From Gallaecimonas xiamenensis 3-C-1 (GTDB lineage: Bacteria; Pseudomonadota; Gammaproteobacteria; Enterobacterales; Gallaecimonadaceae), in assembly GCF_000299915.1 (NCBI RefSeq), contig NZ_AMRI01000011.1, positions 62,001-126,000 on the forward strand: a stretch of 64,000 nt of DNA, written 5' to 3'. Made by a program: the position numbers and the translations under genes. A model generated the notes under the pieces. The model ran no database searches. It saw nothing but the letters and a program-made list of their open reading frames with translations, and was not told the origin of the DNA. Each line of letters opens with the position of its first letter. The first letter of the stretch is position 1. Shown here piece after piece: positions 54,000 to 63,688 of the stretch.

Positions 54000-54060
54000 G
54001 CGCGCCTCTTGCATGGCTGAATTAGTGATCGGCCATGCGTTTATCAACTAGGAGTACATC

Positions 54061-54330
54061 ATGTCACTAAGCGTTGAAGCGAAAGCTCAAATCGTTGCTG
54101 AACACGGCCGTGGCCAGAACGACACCGGTTCCCCGGAAGTTCAAGTTGCCCTGCTGACTGCCCAGATCAACCATCTGCAAGGTCACTTCTCCCAGCACAA
54201 GAAAGACCACCACAGCCGTCGTGGTCTGCTGCGCATGGTTTCCCAGCGCCGCAAACTGCTGGACTACCTGAAGAAGAAAGACGTTCAGCGCTATGCCGAT
54301 CTGATCGGCAAGCTGGGTCTGCGTCGTTAA
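54061..54330 (+). CDS. rpsO: 30S ribosomal protein S15
   Basis: S15 is a primary 16S rRNA-binding protein of the platform. The 89-residue product matches the universal length and shows the conserved [32 protein letters not shown] and [18 protein letters not shown] precedes the ATG. In E. coli S15 represses its own translation through an mRNA pseudoknot; I did not attempt to fold the leader here. Confidence 0.99.
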   Translation: MSLSVEAKAQIVAEHGRGQNDTGSPEVQVALLTAQINHLQGHFSQHKKDHHSRRGLLRMVSQRRKLLDYLKKKDVQRYADLIGKLGLRR

Positions 54331-54351
54331 TTCGACTTTGACCTTGCAAAG

Positions 54352-54377
54352 AAAAGGGGGCTTCGGCTCCCTTTTTT
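54352..54377 (+). terminator. rpsO terminator
   Basis: AAAGGGGGC and GCTCCCTTT pair (one mismatch or wobble) around a TTCG tetraloop and are followed by a T run. Confidence 0.8.
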
Positions 54378-54485
54378 GCGTTCAAAGCCGGGGTGGCTAC
54401 CTCTTGCCGATGAGCTGCTATATACTTGGCGCGCAAAGTGAGCGACCAAAAAAATCAAGGATCGGCTGATCCCTAAGGACAATCT

Positions 54486-56666
54486 GTGAAACCAATTATC
54501 AAGACCTTCCAGTACGGTCAGCATACCGTCACCCTGGAAACTGGCGCCGTCGCGCGTCAAGCCACCGCCGCCGTGATCGCCAGCGTGGACGACACCGTGG
54601 TTCTGGTGAGCGTAGTCGGCAAGAAAGAAGCCGACCAATCCAAAGATTTCTTCCCCCTGACCGTGAACTACCAGGAGCGTACCTACGCTGCCGGTAAGAT
54701 CCCCGGTGGTTTCTTCAAGCGTGAAGGCCGTCCCAGCGAAGGCGAAACCCTGACTGCCCGCCTCATCGACCGTCCTATCCGCCCCCTGTTCCCCAACGGC
54801 TTCAAGAACGAAGTGCAAGTCGTGGCCACAGTGGTGTCCGTAAACCCCCAGGTCAGCCCTGATATCGTCGCCATGATCGGCACCTCCGCCGCCCTGGCCA
54901 TCTCCGGCATCCCCTTTGCCGGCCCCATCGGTGCCGCCCGCGTTGGTTACATCAACGACAACCTGGTACTGAACCCCACCACCGAAGAGCTCAAGTCCTC
55001 CAAGCTGGACCTGGTGGTTGCCGGTACCGAAGGCGCCGTGCTGATGGTGGAATCCGAAGCCGAACTGCTGGCCGAAGAAGTGATGCTGGACGCCGTGATG
55101 TTCGGCCACCAGCAGATGCAGACCGTGATCGCGGCCATCAATGAGCTGGCTGCTGAAGTCAACACCCCCAAATGGGACTGGACTGCCCCTGCCGAAAACA
55201 CCGAGCTTAAAGACAAGATCAAAGCCATTGTCTGGGACAAGTTGGGCGACGCCTACCGCATCCAGGACAAAATGGAGCGTTACGCTGCCATCGGTGCCAT
55301 CAAGTCTGAGCTGATGGAAAGCCTGCTGGCCGACGACGCCGAACTGAACACCAAGGAAGCCGGCGATCTCTTCTCCAAAGTCGAGAAGACCCTGGTCCGT
55401 GGCCGGGTACTGGCCGGTGAACCCCGTATCGACGGTCGTGACCCGCAGATGATCCGTGCCCTGGATGTGGCCACCGGCGTACTGCCCCGTACCCACGGCT
55501 CCGCCATCTTTACCCGTGGCGAAACCCAGGCCCTGGTGGTTGCTACCCTGGGTACTACCCGCGACGCCCAGATCCTCGACGAGTTGACCGGTGAGCGCAC
55601 CGACAACTTCCTGTTCCACTACAACTTCCCTCCTTACTGCGTAGGTGAGACCGGCATGATGGGTAGCCCCAAGCGCCGTGAAATCGGCCACGGCCGCCTG
55701 GCCAAGCGCGGTGTACTGGCGGTGATGCCTTCTGCCGAGCAGTTCCCCTACACCGTACGTGTGGTGTCCGAGATCACCGAGTCCAACGGTTCCTCCTCCA
55801 TGGCCTCCGTCTGTGGTTCCTCTCTCGCCCTTATGGACGCCGGTGTACCGATCAAGTCCTCCGTGGCCGGTATCGCCATGGGCCTGGTCAAAGAAGAAGA
55901 GAACTTCGTGGTACTGTCCGACATCCTGGGTGACGAAGATCACCTGGGCGACATGGACTTCAAGGTGGCCGGTTCCCGCGAGGGCGTTACCGCCCTGCAG
56001 ATGGACATCAAAATCGAAGGCATCACCAAGGAAATCATGCAAGTGGCCCTGAAACAGGCCCACGATGCCCGTATCCACATCCTGGGTGTAATGGACCAGG
56101 CCATCAACGGCCCCCGTGAAGACATCTCTGCCTACGCGCCCCGTATCCACACCATGAAGATCAACCCCGAGAAGATCCGTGATGTGATCGGTAAAGGCGG
56201 CAGCGTCATTCGCGCCCTGACCGAAGAAACCGGCACCACCATCGAGATCGAAGACGACGGCACCGTGAAAATCGCCGCCGTCAGCGGTGAGCAGGCTCAG
56301 GCCGCTATCCGCCGCATCGAAGATCTGACCGCCGAAGTGGAAGTGGGTCGCATCTACGACGGTAAAGTGACCAAGATCGTTGATTTCGGTGCTTTCGTTG
56401 CCATCCTGCCTGGTAAAGAAGGCCTGGTGCACATCAGCCAGATCGCCGAACAGCGCATCGAAAACGTCGCCGACTACCTGCAGGTAGGCCAGGAAGTGAA
56501 GGTCAAGTGCCTGGAAGTGGACCGTCAAGGCCGCGTACGCCTGTCCATCAAGGAAGCCATGCCTAAGGCGGAAGTGGCTGCCGAGCCGGCCCCTGCCGAA
56601 GAAGCCGCCGTTGTTGACGCTGTAGAAAGCAGCGAAGGCAACAGCGAAGAGTCCAAGGCCGAATAA
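54486..56666 (+). CDS. pnp: Polyribonucleotide nucleotidyltransferase (PNPase)
   Basis: PNPase degrades RNA 3'-5' by phosphorolysis and is a degradosome core enzyme. The 726-residue protein has two RNase PH domains ([52 protein letters not shown] and the [18 protein letters not shown] metal site), a KH domain (about 553-610, [18 protein letters not shown]) and an S1 domain (about 620-690, [21 protein letters not shown]). The start is a GTG at 54486 behind AAGGA; E. coli uses a non-ATG start too. Confidence 0.99.
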   Translation: MKPIIKTFQYGQHTVTLETGAVARQATAAVIASVDDTVVLVSVVGKKEADQSKDFFPLTVNYQERTYAAGKIPGGFFKREGRPSEGETLTARLIDRPIRPLFPNGFKNEVQVVATVVSVNPQVSPDIVAMIGTSAALAISGIPFAGPIGAARVGYINDNLVLNPTTEELKSSKLDLVVAGTEGAVLMVESEAELLAEEVMLDAVMFGHQQMQTVIAAINELAAEVNTPKWDWTAPAENTELKDKIKAIVWDKLGDAYRIQDKMERYAAIGAIKSELMESLLADDAELNTKEAGDLFSKVEKTLVRGRVLAGEPRIDGRDPQMIRALDVATGVLPRTHGSAIFTRGETQALVVATLGTTRDAQILDELTGERTDNFLFHYNFPPYCVGETGMMGSPKRREIGHGRLAKRGVLAVMPSAEQFPYTVRVVSEITESNGSSSMASVCGSSLALMDAGVPIKSSVAGIAMGLVKEEENFVVLSDILGDEDHLGDMDFKVAGSREGVTALQMDIKIEGITKEIMQVALKQAHDARIHILGVMDQAINGPREDISAYAPRIHTMKINPEKIRDVIGKGGSVIRALTEETGTTIEIEDDGTVKIAAVSGEQAQAAIRRIEDLTAEVEVGRIYDGKVTKIVDFGAFVAILPGKEGLVHISQIAEQRIENVADYLQVGQEVKVKCLEVDRQGRVRLSIKEAMPKAEVAAEPAPAEEAAVVDAVESSEGNSEESKAE

Positions 56667-56679
56667 GGCTTTGAGACCT

Positions 56680-56710
56680 AAAAAGGGGAGCTTCGGCTCC
56701 CCTTTTGTTT
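56680..56710 (+). terminator. pnp terminator
   Basis: AAAAGGGGAGC and GCTCCCCTTTT pair perfectly around a TTCG tetraloop. Confidence 0.85.
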
Positions 56711-56756
56711 AGGCTTCTGGCAGGATGTATCCCATGCACGCGAAGAGAAATGGATT

Positions 56757-57638
56757 ATGCGAAAGACACTGGCCATCCTGATCCCACTGATGTTGTTGGC
56801 AGGCTGCGCCTCCACGCTTCCTTCCCAAGGGGCCTCAAGCAGCCGCCTGCTGCTGGCCGAACCCCTGCCCATCCCCTTTCAGGCCGAAGTGGAACTGGCC
56901 CGCCTGGAAGAGATTTTGAACCGGGCCGATCTCAATGACGAACAGCGGGCTCAGATCCTCTACCGCCGTGGGGTGGTGTTCGATTCTGTGGGCCTCAAGG
57001 CCCTGGCGCGCCGGGATTTCAACCGCGCCGTCCAACTCAAGCCGGACATGGCCGACGCCTACAACTTCCTGGGGATCCAGGCCATTTCCGCCGAAGAATA
57101 CGAGCAGGCCTACGAGGCCCTGGATGCGGCCATTGAGCTGGACCCCAAGCACGAGTACGCCTACCTCAACAGGGGCATAGCCCTTTACTACGGTGACAGG
57201 CCGGAGTTGGCGGTGCGGGATCTGGAGACCTTCCTGGCCCTGCAACCGAGCGACCCCTACCGGATCCTCTGGCTGTACCTGGTGGAAAAGGAAAAGACTC
57301 CGGTCGAAGCCAAGGCCAGGCTCGGCTACAACGCCACCAAGCTGCACGGTGACGTTTGGGCCAACCAACTGGTGGCGCTGTATCAGGGCAAGCTGAGCGA
57401 AGGGGCCTTCATCGATTCCCTCAAAGAAGGGGTGGACTCCAATCGCACTCTGGCTGAGCGCCTTTGTGAGGCCTACTTCTACCTGGGTAAGTTGCACCAG
57501 GCCCAAGGGGATACCGGCGAGGCCATCAACTTCTTCAAGCTGGCCCTGACCACCAATGTGCAGGACTTTATTGAGTACCGCTACGCACGTCTGGAGCTGA
57601 TGCGGATGCGCCGGGACCTGGCTCAGAAGGCGGGTTGA
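56757..57638 (+). CDS. nlpI: Lipoprotein NlpI
   Basis: NlpI is an outer-membrane TPR lipoprotein that, in E. coli, brings the protease Prc to the peptidoglycan hydrolase MepS. The 293-residue protein has lipobox LAGC followed by Ala, then TPR units (about 65-165, QILYRRGVVFDSVGLKALARRDF; ADAYNFLGIQAISAEEYEQAYEAL) and a helical C-terminal half. It follows pnp as in E. coli, but deaD does not follow. Its last 71 nt overlap, tail to tail, the gene for a GGDEF-EAL protein. Confidence 0.95.
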   Translation: MRKTLAILIPLMLLAGCASTLPSQGASSSRLLLAEPLPIPFQAEVELARLEEILNRADLNDEQRAQILYRRGVVFDSVGLKALARRDFNRAVQLKPDMADAYNFLGIQAISAEEYEQAYEALDAAIELDPKHEYAYLNRGIALYYGDRPELAVRDLETFLALQPSDPYRILWLYLVEKEKTPVEAKARLGYNATKLHGDVWANQLVALYQGKLSEGAFIDSLKEGVDSNRTLAERLCEAYFYLGKLHQAQGDTGEAINFFKLALTTNVQDFIEYRYARLELMRMRRDLAQKAG

Positions 57639-59556
57639 AGCTGAGTTCTTCGGCCTTCTTGGGCCTGGCCAGATAGAACCCCTGCAGGTAATGGATCCCA
57701 AGGGCCTTGGCGATCCTTACCTGCTCTTCCACTTCCACTCCTTCTGCTACCACCTTCAATGACAATGCCCGTGCCAGACTGACCAGGGCCTCCACCAGGG
57801 CTTTGTCACGTTCTGATTCATGGACCCTGGCCATAAAACTCTTGTCTATCTTCAGGCAGTCCAGGGGCATCTGTTGCAGGTGCGACAGGGACGAATAGCC
57901 GGTACCGAAATCGTCAAGGGCGATACGCACCCCCATGTCTCGCAGCAACTGGATATTGGCGATACTGCCTTGCCAATCCTCCAGCAGCGCCGTTTCGGTT
58001 ATCTCCAGCTGCAAGGAAGAGGAGGGCAGCTCTGAGGCCTGGATCAGCTCCCTGACCTTGTCGGCAAACTGCTGCTGGTGCAGCTGGCTGTGGGACACGT
58101 TTACCGATACCACTATGTCATGGCCCTGGTCGCGCCAGGCCTTGGCCTGAGCCAGGGCCTGTTCCAGCACCCAAAGGCCAAGGGGCAGGATAAGGCCGGT
58201 CTCTTCGGCCAGAGGGATAAACACATCCGGGGTGGCGTGGGGCCAGCGCAGCAGGGCCTCGGCCGACACCATACGCTGGCCATTGGCTTGGTAAATGGGC
58301 TGGTAGACCAGGCTGAATTCCCCGTGCTCCAGGCTGTGACGCAGCTTTTCTTCCAGCTCCAGCTTACCCAGCATGTTTTCATAGAGGCATTGGTCAAAGA
58401 ACAGATAGCGGGAACGGCCAAGGTTCTTGGCCTGGTACATGGCCACGTCGGCACGCTGGATGAGCTCTTCGCCGTTGCCTGCGTCCTGGGGATAACGGGC
58501 AATACCGACGCTCACCGACAGGTAAAGTACATTGCCGGCCACATGGAAGGGCCGGGCAAAGCCCCGGGTCAGGCGGTCGGCGATGTGGGTGTTATGGTCG
58601 GTGCAGCTCTGATCCACCAGCAGCACGAATTCGTCGCCGCCGTAGCGGGCCAGCAGGGCACAGTCCCCCACCAGCTCCTTGAGGCGCTGGGCGGTCTCTT
58701 TCAGTAGTTCATCCCCGACACTGTGGCCCAGGCCGTCATTGACCCGCTTGAAGCCGTCCAGATCCAAAAACATCACCGCAAATTCGCGCTTCAGATCCAG
58801 GTGGCGGTAGAGGGTTTCGAGGAAGCTGAAACGGTTGGGCAGGCCGGTCAGCTGGTCTTCGTTGGCGCGGCGGGCCAGTTCATTTTCGAAGCGTTTGAGT
58901 TCGTTGCGATCGGTGACCAGTTGCGCGCGCATGTCCAGCAGGTGCTTGGTCAGGTGGTCCAGTTCGTCCTGGCTCTGTTTGAAATAGAGGGTAGGGGCCT
59001 CTTCCAGGTTGTCCAGGCGCAGCCCCTGGGCAAAGCGTGACAGCCGCAGCAGGCGCCGGGTCACCGTATATTGCACCAACCACAGCATCAGGCCTGAGAG
59101 GATCAGGGTGTAGAGGCTAAGGGTCCAGAAGGCGTCCCTGACCCTGTCCCAGGCGTATTGGCTGACGGCATCCTGGTCGAAGGCCACGTCCAACTGGCCA
59201 AGACGCCTGTTGTCCTGGCCTACCAGATCGTAGCGGTAAGCCAAAGGCGATTTGGGCGGCGTGCCCACCGCCAGGCTGAGATCCCCCTGGATAGCGGCAT
59301 AAGCGGCGAACGGTTGCTGGATGAGGTTTTCCAGGTTGAGACGGGCCCTCTCCTCGTCAAAGTTCCAGATAGCGGCATTAAGGGCGGGCAGATAGCCCTG
59401 TTCTACCTGTTGGGCAGCCTGTGATACCTGTTCGGAGGCGACGCTCTTGTCCATCAGGTATTGAATGGGGATCAGCAGCAGCATCATGGCGAAGCTTAAT
59501 CCCAAGGTCGACAGCATCAAGCGACGGCTCAGTTTGGCTTGTTGAGGGTAAGGCAT
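57568..59556 (-). CDS. Membrane-bound GGDEF-EAL (c-di-GMP) signalling protein
   Basis: A 662-residue c-di-GMP enzyme. Two membrane segments (about 12-30 and 145-165) frame a periplasmic sensor of about 110 residues, then a HAMP-like linker, a GGDEF domain with intact YGGDEF (about 304-309) and an EAL domain with EALLRW (about 433), LEITETALLED, DDFGTGYSSL and DCLKIDKSF. Both active-site signatures look complete, so either activity or both are possible. The final 26 residues beyond the EAL fold are Pro/Ser/Ala-rich and are encoded where the gene overlaps nlpI. Confidence 0.92.
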   Translation of the reverse strand: MPYPQQAKLSRRLMLSTLGLSFAMMLLLIPIQYLMDKSVASEQVSQAAQQVEQGYLPALNAAIWNFDEERARLNLENLIQQPFAAYAAIQGDLSLAVGTPPKSPLAYRYDLVGQDNRRLGQLDVAFDQDAVSQYAWDRVRDAFWTLSLYTLILSGLMLWLVQYTVTRRLLRLSRFAQGLRLDNLEEAPTLYFKQSQDELDHLTKHLLDMRAQLVTDRNELKRFENELARRANEDQLTGLPNRFSFLETLYRHLDLKREFAVMFLDLDGFKRVNDGLGHSVGDELLKETAQRLKELVGDCALLARYGGDEFVLLVDQSCTDHNTHIADRLTRGFARPFHVAGNVLYLSVSVGIARYPQDAGNGEELIQRADVAMYQAKNLGRSRYLFFDQCLYENMLGKLELEEKLRHSLEHGEFSLVYQPIYQANGQRMVSAEALLRWPHATPDVFIPLAEETGLILPLGLWVLEQALAQAKAWRDQGHDIVVSVNVSHSQLHQQQFADKVRELIQASELPSSSLQLEITETALLEDWQGSIANIQLLRDMGVRIALDDFGTGYSSLSHLQQMPLDCLKIDKSFMARVHESERDKALVEALVSLARALSLKVVAEGVEVEEQVRIAKALGIHYLQGFYLARPKKAEELSFNPPSEPGPGASASAPDVRSGTQ

Positions 59557-59755
59557 TACTGACCTGGTAGGCGTTGCTCATCTTATTTCTACACTGATGC
59601 CTGATATGCCTTTCGTCAACATTTTGTTAACCCCTGTTGCTGCCTTTGACGCAGGGCTGGCTTTTTCGGCGGCTCGCCCCCCTGGGGATTCCCTGTGCCG
59701 GCCCTTAGGGGTAGCGTAGTCGGCAAAGGAAACGACCATAACAAGAGAGACTCCC

Positions 59756-62700
59756 ATGAAGCTCAAGTACAGCGTCGGCTGTTGCCTGTTGGCCCTTGGC
59801 CTCAGCGCCCAGGCGGCCCCCGGTTACTACCGTGCTCCCGCCCTGAGTGGTGACACCCTGGTCTTCACCGCCGAGGGCGATCTTTGGACCCAATCCCTGG
59901 GCGCTGAAAAGGCTCAGCGTCTCACCACCCAGGCCGCCGAGGAAAAAGACGCGGCCCTGTCCAAAGACGGCAAGACCCTGGCCTACGTGGCCAACTACGA
60001 GGGCGCCGACGAGCTGTACCTGATGCCCCTTACCGGTGGCCTGCCCAAGCGGGTCACCTTCGAGCAAAGCCGGGTGCGGCTCCAGGGCTGGACGGCGGAC
60101 GGCAAGCTACTGTACGCCACCGACAACAGCTTTGGCCCGGCCAATAGCTGGGTGCTGCGCCTGGTGGACCCAAGCAGCTTGGAAACCACCGATCTGCCCC
60201 TGGCCGACGCCGTGGAAGGCAGCCTGGATGCCAAGGGCCAGTATCTCTACTTCACCCGTTTTGGCCTGCAGGTCACCGGCGATAACGCCAAGGTTTACAA
60301 GGGCGGTGCCAAGGGCGTGTTGTGGCGCTACAAGCTCGGCAGCGACCAGGAAGCGGTGCAACTCAGTGCCCAAGATGCCGGCTCCGACCGCAACCCCATG
60401 GTCAAGGGCGACCGCCTCTATTACCTGTCCGACGCCGACGGCAACCCCAACCTCTGGTCCATGGCCTTGGACGGCTCCGACAACCGCCAACTGACTCACC
60501 ACAAGGACTGGCAGGTCAAAGACCCCTACCTGGACGGGCAGCGCATCGTCTACCAACTGGGTGCCGATCTGCACCTCTATGACCTGGCCAGTGGCCAAGA
60601 CCAGGCTTTGGCCATCAACCTGGTAGGCGACCAGCCCTATCGCCAGCCCCGCTGGCTCAAAGATCCCCTCAAGTACGCCACATCTGCCAAGCTGGCCCCC
60701 AAGGGCGACAAGGTGGTGATCACCGCCCGCAGCCATGTGGCCCTGGCCGGCATCGACGGCAGCCGCCTGGTGGAGCTGGCCCAGGCCCCCCATAGCCGGC
60801 TGCGCAGTGCCGTGGCCGACGCCGACGGCAAGTGGGTGTACGGTATCAGTGACGCCAGTGGCGAGCAGGAGATCTGGCGCTATGCCGCCGATGGCAGCGC
60901 CAAGGCCGAACAGCTGACCAAGGACGGCCAGACCCTGCGCCACAGCCTGGTGTTGTCCCCCAACGGCCGCCTGTTGGCCCATGACGACAACGACGGCAAC
61001 CTCTGGCTGCTGGACCTTGCCAAGGGCAGTAACCGCAAGCTGCTCAGCCAAGGGGCTGGCCTTGGCCCCATTGGCGATATCAGCTGGTCCGGCGACAGCC
61101 GCTACCTGGCGGTGGCAGGCACTTTCCTTGGCAACGAGCGCAGCCGGGTCATGCTGCTGGACCTGGAAAAGGACCAGCAACAACTGTTGACCAGCGACAA
61201 GTACGAGTCCTTCTCCCCGGCCTTCAGCCCCGACCGAAAGTGGCTGTATTTCCTGTCCAACCGCGCCTTTAACGCCACCCCAGGCTCCCCCTGGGGGGAC
61301 CGCAACATGGGCCCCATGTTCGACAAGCGTACCCTGGTGTTCGCCCTGGCCCTGGACCCCAAGGCCGCCTTCCCCTTCCAGGCCCCCAGCGAGCTGACCC
61401 AGGAGCCGCCGGCCAAGGGCAAGGCCCAACTGGAATGGGGCGGCATTGCCGGCCGCCTCTGGCAGGTACCGGTCGCTGCCGGTAATTACAACAAGCTCAG
61501 CGTCACCCCGGAGCGGCTCTATATGCTCGACAGCGACGCCAGGGGCAAGCAGGCCCTGATCAGCCTCGGCATCGACCGGCGCGCCCCCAAGCTGGATAAG
61601 GTGACCGACGACATAGCCGACTACGGCTTGTCGGCTGACCAAAAACAGCTGTTGGTGCGCAAGCAAAGCAAGCCCGAAGAGATGCTGGTGGTACCGGCGG
61701 CAGCCAGCCTGCCCAAGGATCTCAGCCAGGCCAAGGTGCAGGCAGGCCAATGGCAGTTGGCCCTGGCGCCGGCGGACGAATGGCAGCAGATGTTTGAAGA
61801 CGCCTGGCTGATGCACCGAGATTCTTTCTATGACCCGGCCATGCACGGCCTGGACTGGCAAGCGGTCAAGGCTAAATACCAGCCCCTGGTAGCCAGGGTA
61901 GGGGACCGCTACGAGCTGTCCGACCTGCTGGGGCAGATGATTGGCGAGCTGGACGCCCTGCACTCCCAGGTCAGGGGCGGTGACCTGCCGGCCAACCCGG
62001 AAGCGGCCAAGGCCGCCGCCCTGGGGGCGCGCCTGACCCAGAGCAAGGACGGGGTGCGTATCGGCCATATTTTCGAAACCGATCCGGAACTGCCCGACCA
62101 GGCCGGCCCCTTGGCCAAACCCGGGGTCGACGTGCGCCAGGGGGACTTACTGGTGGCCATCAACGGCCGTTCGGTGAGCACCCTGGCCGAGGCCACCCTG
62201 GCCCTTCGTAACCAGGCGGGCAAGCAGGTGTTGCTGGGGCTGAAACGGGGCAACGCCGCCCTTGAGCAAATCGTCTACCCGGTGGACCTGGCCGCCCAGG
62301 CCAAACTGCGCTACCTCGACTGGGTGGAGCAAAACCGCCAGGCGGTAACCAAGGCCTCGGGCGGTAACATCGGTTATTTGCACCTCTATGCCATGGGCAC
62401 CGGCGATATCGAGAGCTTTGCCCGGGAGTTCTATGCCAACTACCGCAAGGACGGCCTCATCATCGATGTGCGCCGCAACAGGGGGGGCAATATCGACTCC
62501 TGGGTCATCGAGAAGCTGCTGCGCCGTGCCTGGATGTTCTGGCAGCCCACCCATGGCGACGCCAACAGCAACATGCAGCAAAGTTTCAGGGGCCACCTGG
62601 CGGTGTTGACCGACCAGCTTACCTACTCGGACGGGGAAACCTTCAGCGCCGGTATCAAGGCCCTGGGCATAGCCCCTCTGATCGGTAAGCGCACCGCCGG

Positions 62701-62989
62701 GGCCGGGGTCTGGCTCAGCGGCCGCAATGCCCTGGCCGACGGCGGCATGGCCCGGGTCGCCGAATATCCCCAGTTCGCCCTGGATGGCCACTGGGTGGTG
62801 GAAGGGTACGGGGTGGAGCCGGACATGGAGGTAAGCAACCTGCCCCACGCCACCTTTAAAGGCGAGGACGCCCAGCTCAAAGCGGCCCTGGACTACCTGG
62901 CCAAAGTCCTCAAGGAGCAGCCGGTGGCGCCATTAAAGGCCAAACCCATGACCGGCCAGCCTAGGGCCAAAGACATTCTGGCCCGCTAA
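59756..62989 (+). CDS. Tricorn-like S41 family serine protease
   Basis: A 1077-residue exported peptidase related to archaeal tricorn protease. It has a signal peptide (about 1-20, ends AQA), an N-terminal WD40/TolB-like beta-propeller region (about 25-330) and a second propeller (about 330-660), a C1-type helical domain (EDAWLMHRDSFYDPAMHGLDW), a PDZ domain (about 760-850) and the S41 core with the nucleophile region LTYSDGETFSAGIKA and the conserved VEGYGVEPDMEV. The His of ELDALHSQVRGG fits the tricorn His; the neighbouring Ser is less clear. Stand-alone gene with a strong terminator. Likely degrades periplasmic peptides. Confidence 0.9.
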   Translation: MKLKYSVGCCLLALGLSAQAAPGYYRAPALSGDTLVFTAEGDLWTQSLGAEKAQRLTTQAAEEKDAALSKDGKTLAYVANYEGADELYLMPLTGGLPKRVTFEQSRVRLQGWTADGKLLYATDNSFGPANSWVLRLVDPSSLETTDLPLADAVEGSLDAKGQYLYFTRFGLQVTGDNAKVYKGGAKGVLWRYKLGSDQEAVQLSAQDAGSDRNPMVKGDRLYYLSDADGNPNLWSMALDGSDNRQLTHHKDWQVKDPYLDGQRIVYQLGADLHLYDLASGQDQALAINLVGDQPYRQPRWLKDPLKYATSAKLAPKGDKVVITARSHVALAGIDGSRLVELAQAPHSRLRSAVADADGKWVYGISDASGEQEIWRYAADGSAKAEQLTKDGQTLRHSLVLSPNGRLLAHDDNDGNLWLLDLAKGSNRKLLSQGAGLGPIGDISWSGDSRYLAVAGTFLGNERSRVMLLDLEKDQQQLLTSDKYESFSPAFSPDRKWLYFLSNRAFNATPGSPWGDRNMGPMFDKRTLVFALALDPKAAFPFQAPSELTQEPPAKGKAQLEWGGIAGRLWQVPVAAGNYNKLSVTPERLYMLDSDARGKQALISLGIDRRAPKLDKVTDDIADYGLSADQKQLLVRKQSKPEEMLVVPAAASLPKDLSQAKVQAGQWQLALAPADEWQQMFEDAWLMHRDSFYDPAMHGLDWQAVKAKYQPLVARVGDRYELSDLLGQMIGELDALHSQVRGGDLPANPEAAKAAALGARLTQSKDGVRIGHIFETDPELPDQAGPLAKPGVDVRQGDLLVAINGRSVSTLAEATLALRNQAGKQVLLGLKRGNAALEQIVYPVDLAAQAKLRYLDWVEQNRQAVTKASGGNIGYLHLYAMGTGDIESFAREFYANYRKDGLIIDVRRNRGGNIDSWVIEKLLRRAWMFWQPTHGDANSNMQQSFRGHLAVLTDQLTYSDGETFSAGIKALGIAPLIGKRTAGAGVWLSGRNALADGGMARVAEYPQFALDGHWVVEGYGVEPDMEVSNLPHATFKGEDAQLKAALDYLAKVLKEQPVAPLKAKPMTGQPRAKDILAR

Positions 62990-62990
62990 G

Positions 62991-63019
62991 CAAAAAGCGC
63001 CCCTCGGGGCGCTTTTTTG
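62991..63019. terminator. Bidirectional terminator, tricorn-like gene / SDR gene
   Basis: AAAAAGCGCCCC and GGGGCGCTTTTTT pair around a 2-nt spacer between convergent genes. Confidence 0.88.
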
Positions 63020-63688
63020 TTACCAGGGCAGGGGCTTGCCGTCGTAATTCAAAAAGCGCCCGGAATGGGCGGCATCCAGCTCCTGGATACGGGCGGTCAA
63101 GCCGGCCACACAACTTTGGGTGTCGATAAGGGCTCGGGGTCCGCCCATGTCGGTCTGTACCCAGCCGGGATGGTAGAGGCCAACTTTGATCCCGTCACCG
63201 GCCAAGTCCACCGCCAGGCTCTTGGCCACGGCATTGAGGGCGGCCTTGCTGGCCCGGTAGCTGTAATAGCCTCCTGAGCCGTTATCCCCCATGGAGCCCA
63301 TCATGGAGCTGATAAACACCAGTTTGCGGGTGGGGGTGGCCAGCAGGTTGGGCAGCAGGGCCTGGGTCAGCAGCAGCGGCCCCAGACTGTTGACCTGGAT
63401 GCTGTGGGCGAAGTTGAAAGCATCGACCTCGTCCAAGTCGCTCTCGGCATGGAGCACGCCGGCGTTGTGGATAATCAGGTCAAGGGGGGTGTCCCCCAGT
63501 GTCTTGGCCAGATCCAGTATCGACTGGTGTTGGGTCAGCTCCAGATGCTGTACCTGGACTCTCAAGGCACCGAGGGCTTCGCCGTGGCGTGGATTTCTGA
63601 CGGTGGCTATCACCTGATGGCGTTTGGCGTAAAAGGCGGCCAGTTCCAGACCTATGCCACGACCGGCACCTGTTATCAGGATATTCAT
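63020..63688 (-). CDS. Short-chain dehydrogenase/reductase
   Basis: A 222-residue single-domain SDR with the cofactor motif TGAGRGIG (about 6-13), HNAG in place of NNAG, a catalytic Ser in VFISSMMGSMGD and YSYRASK (YxxxK). It resembles the CsgA/sniffer-like group of short SDRs; the substrate is unknown. Its ATG overlaps the stop of xni by 4 nt (ATGA on the minus strand), so the two are cotranscribed. Confidence 0.87.
   Translation of the reverse strand: MNILITGAGRGIGLELAAFYAKRHQVIATVRNPRHGEALGALRVQVQHLELTQHQSILDLAKTLGDTPLDLIIHNAGVLHAESDLDEVDAFNFAHSIQVNSLGPLLLTQALLPNLLATPTRKLVFISSMMGSMGDNGSGGYYSYRASKAALNAVAKSLAVDLAGDGIKVGLYHPGWVQTDMGGPRALIDTQSCVAGLTARIQELDAAHSGRFLNYDGKPLPW

Noticed and set aside
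54327-56528. A 733-codon minus-strand open frame opposite pnp
   Set aside because: Same GC-driven antisense effect; pnp has clear domains and ribosome site on the plus strand.
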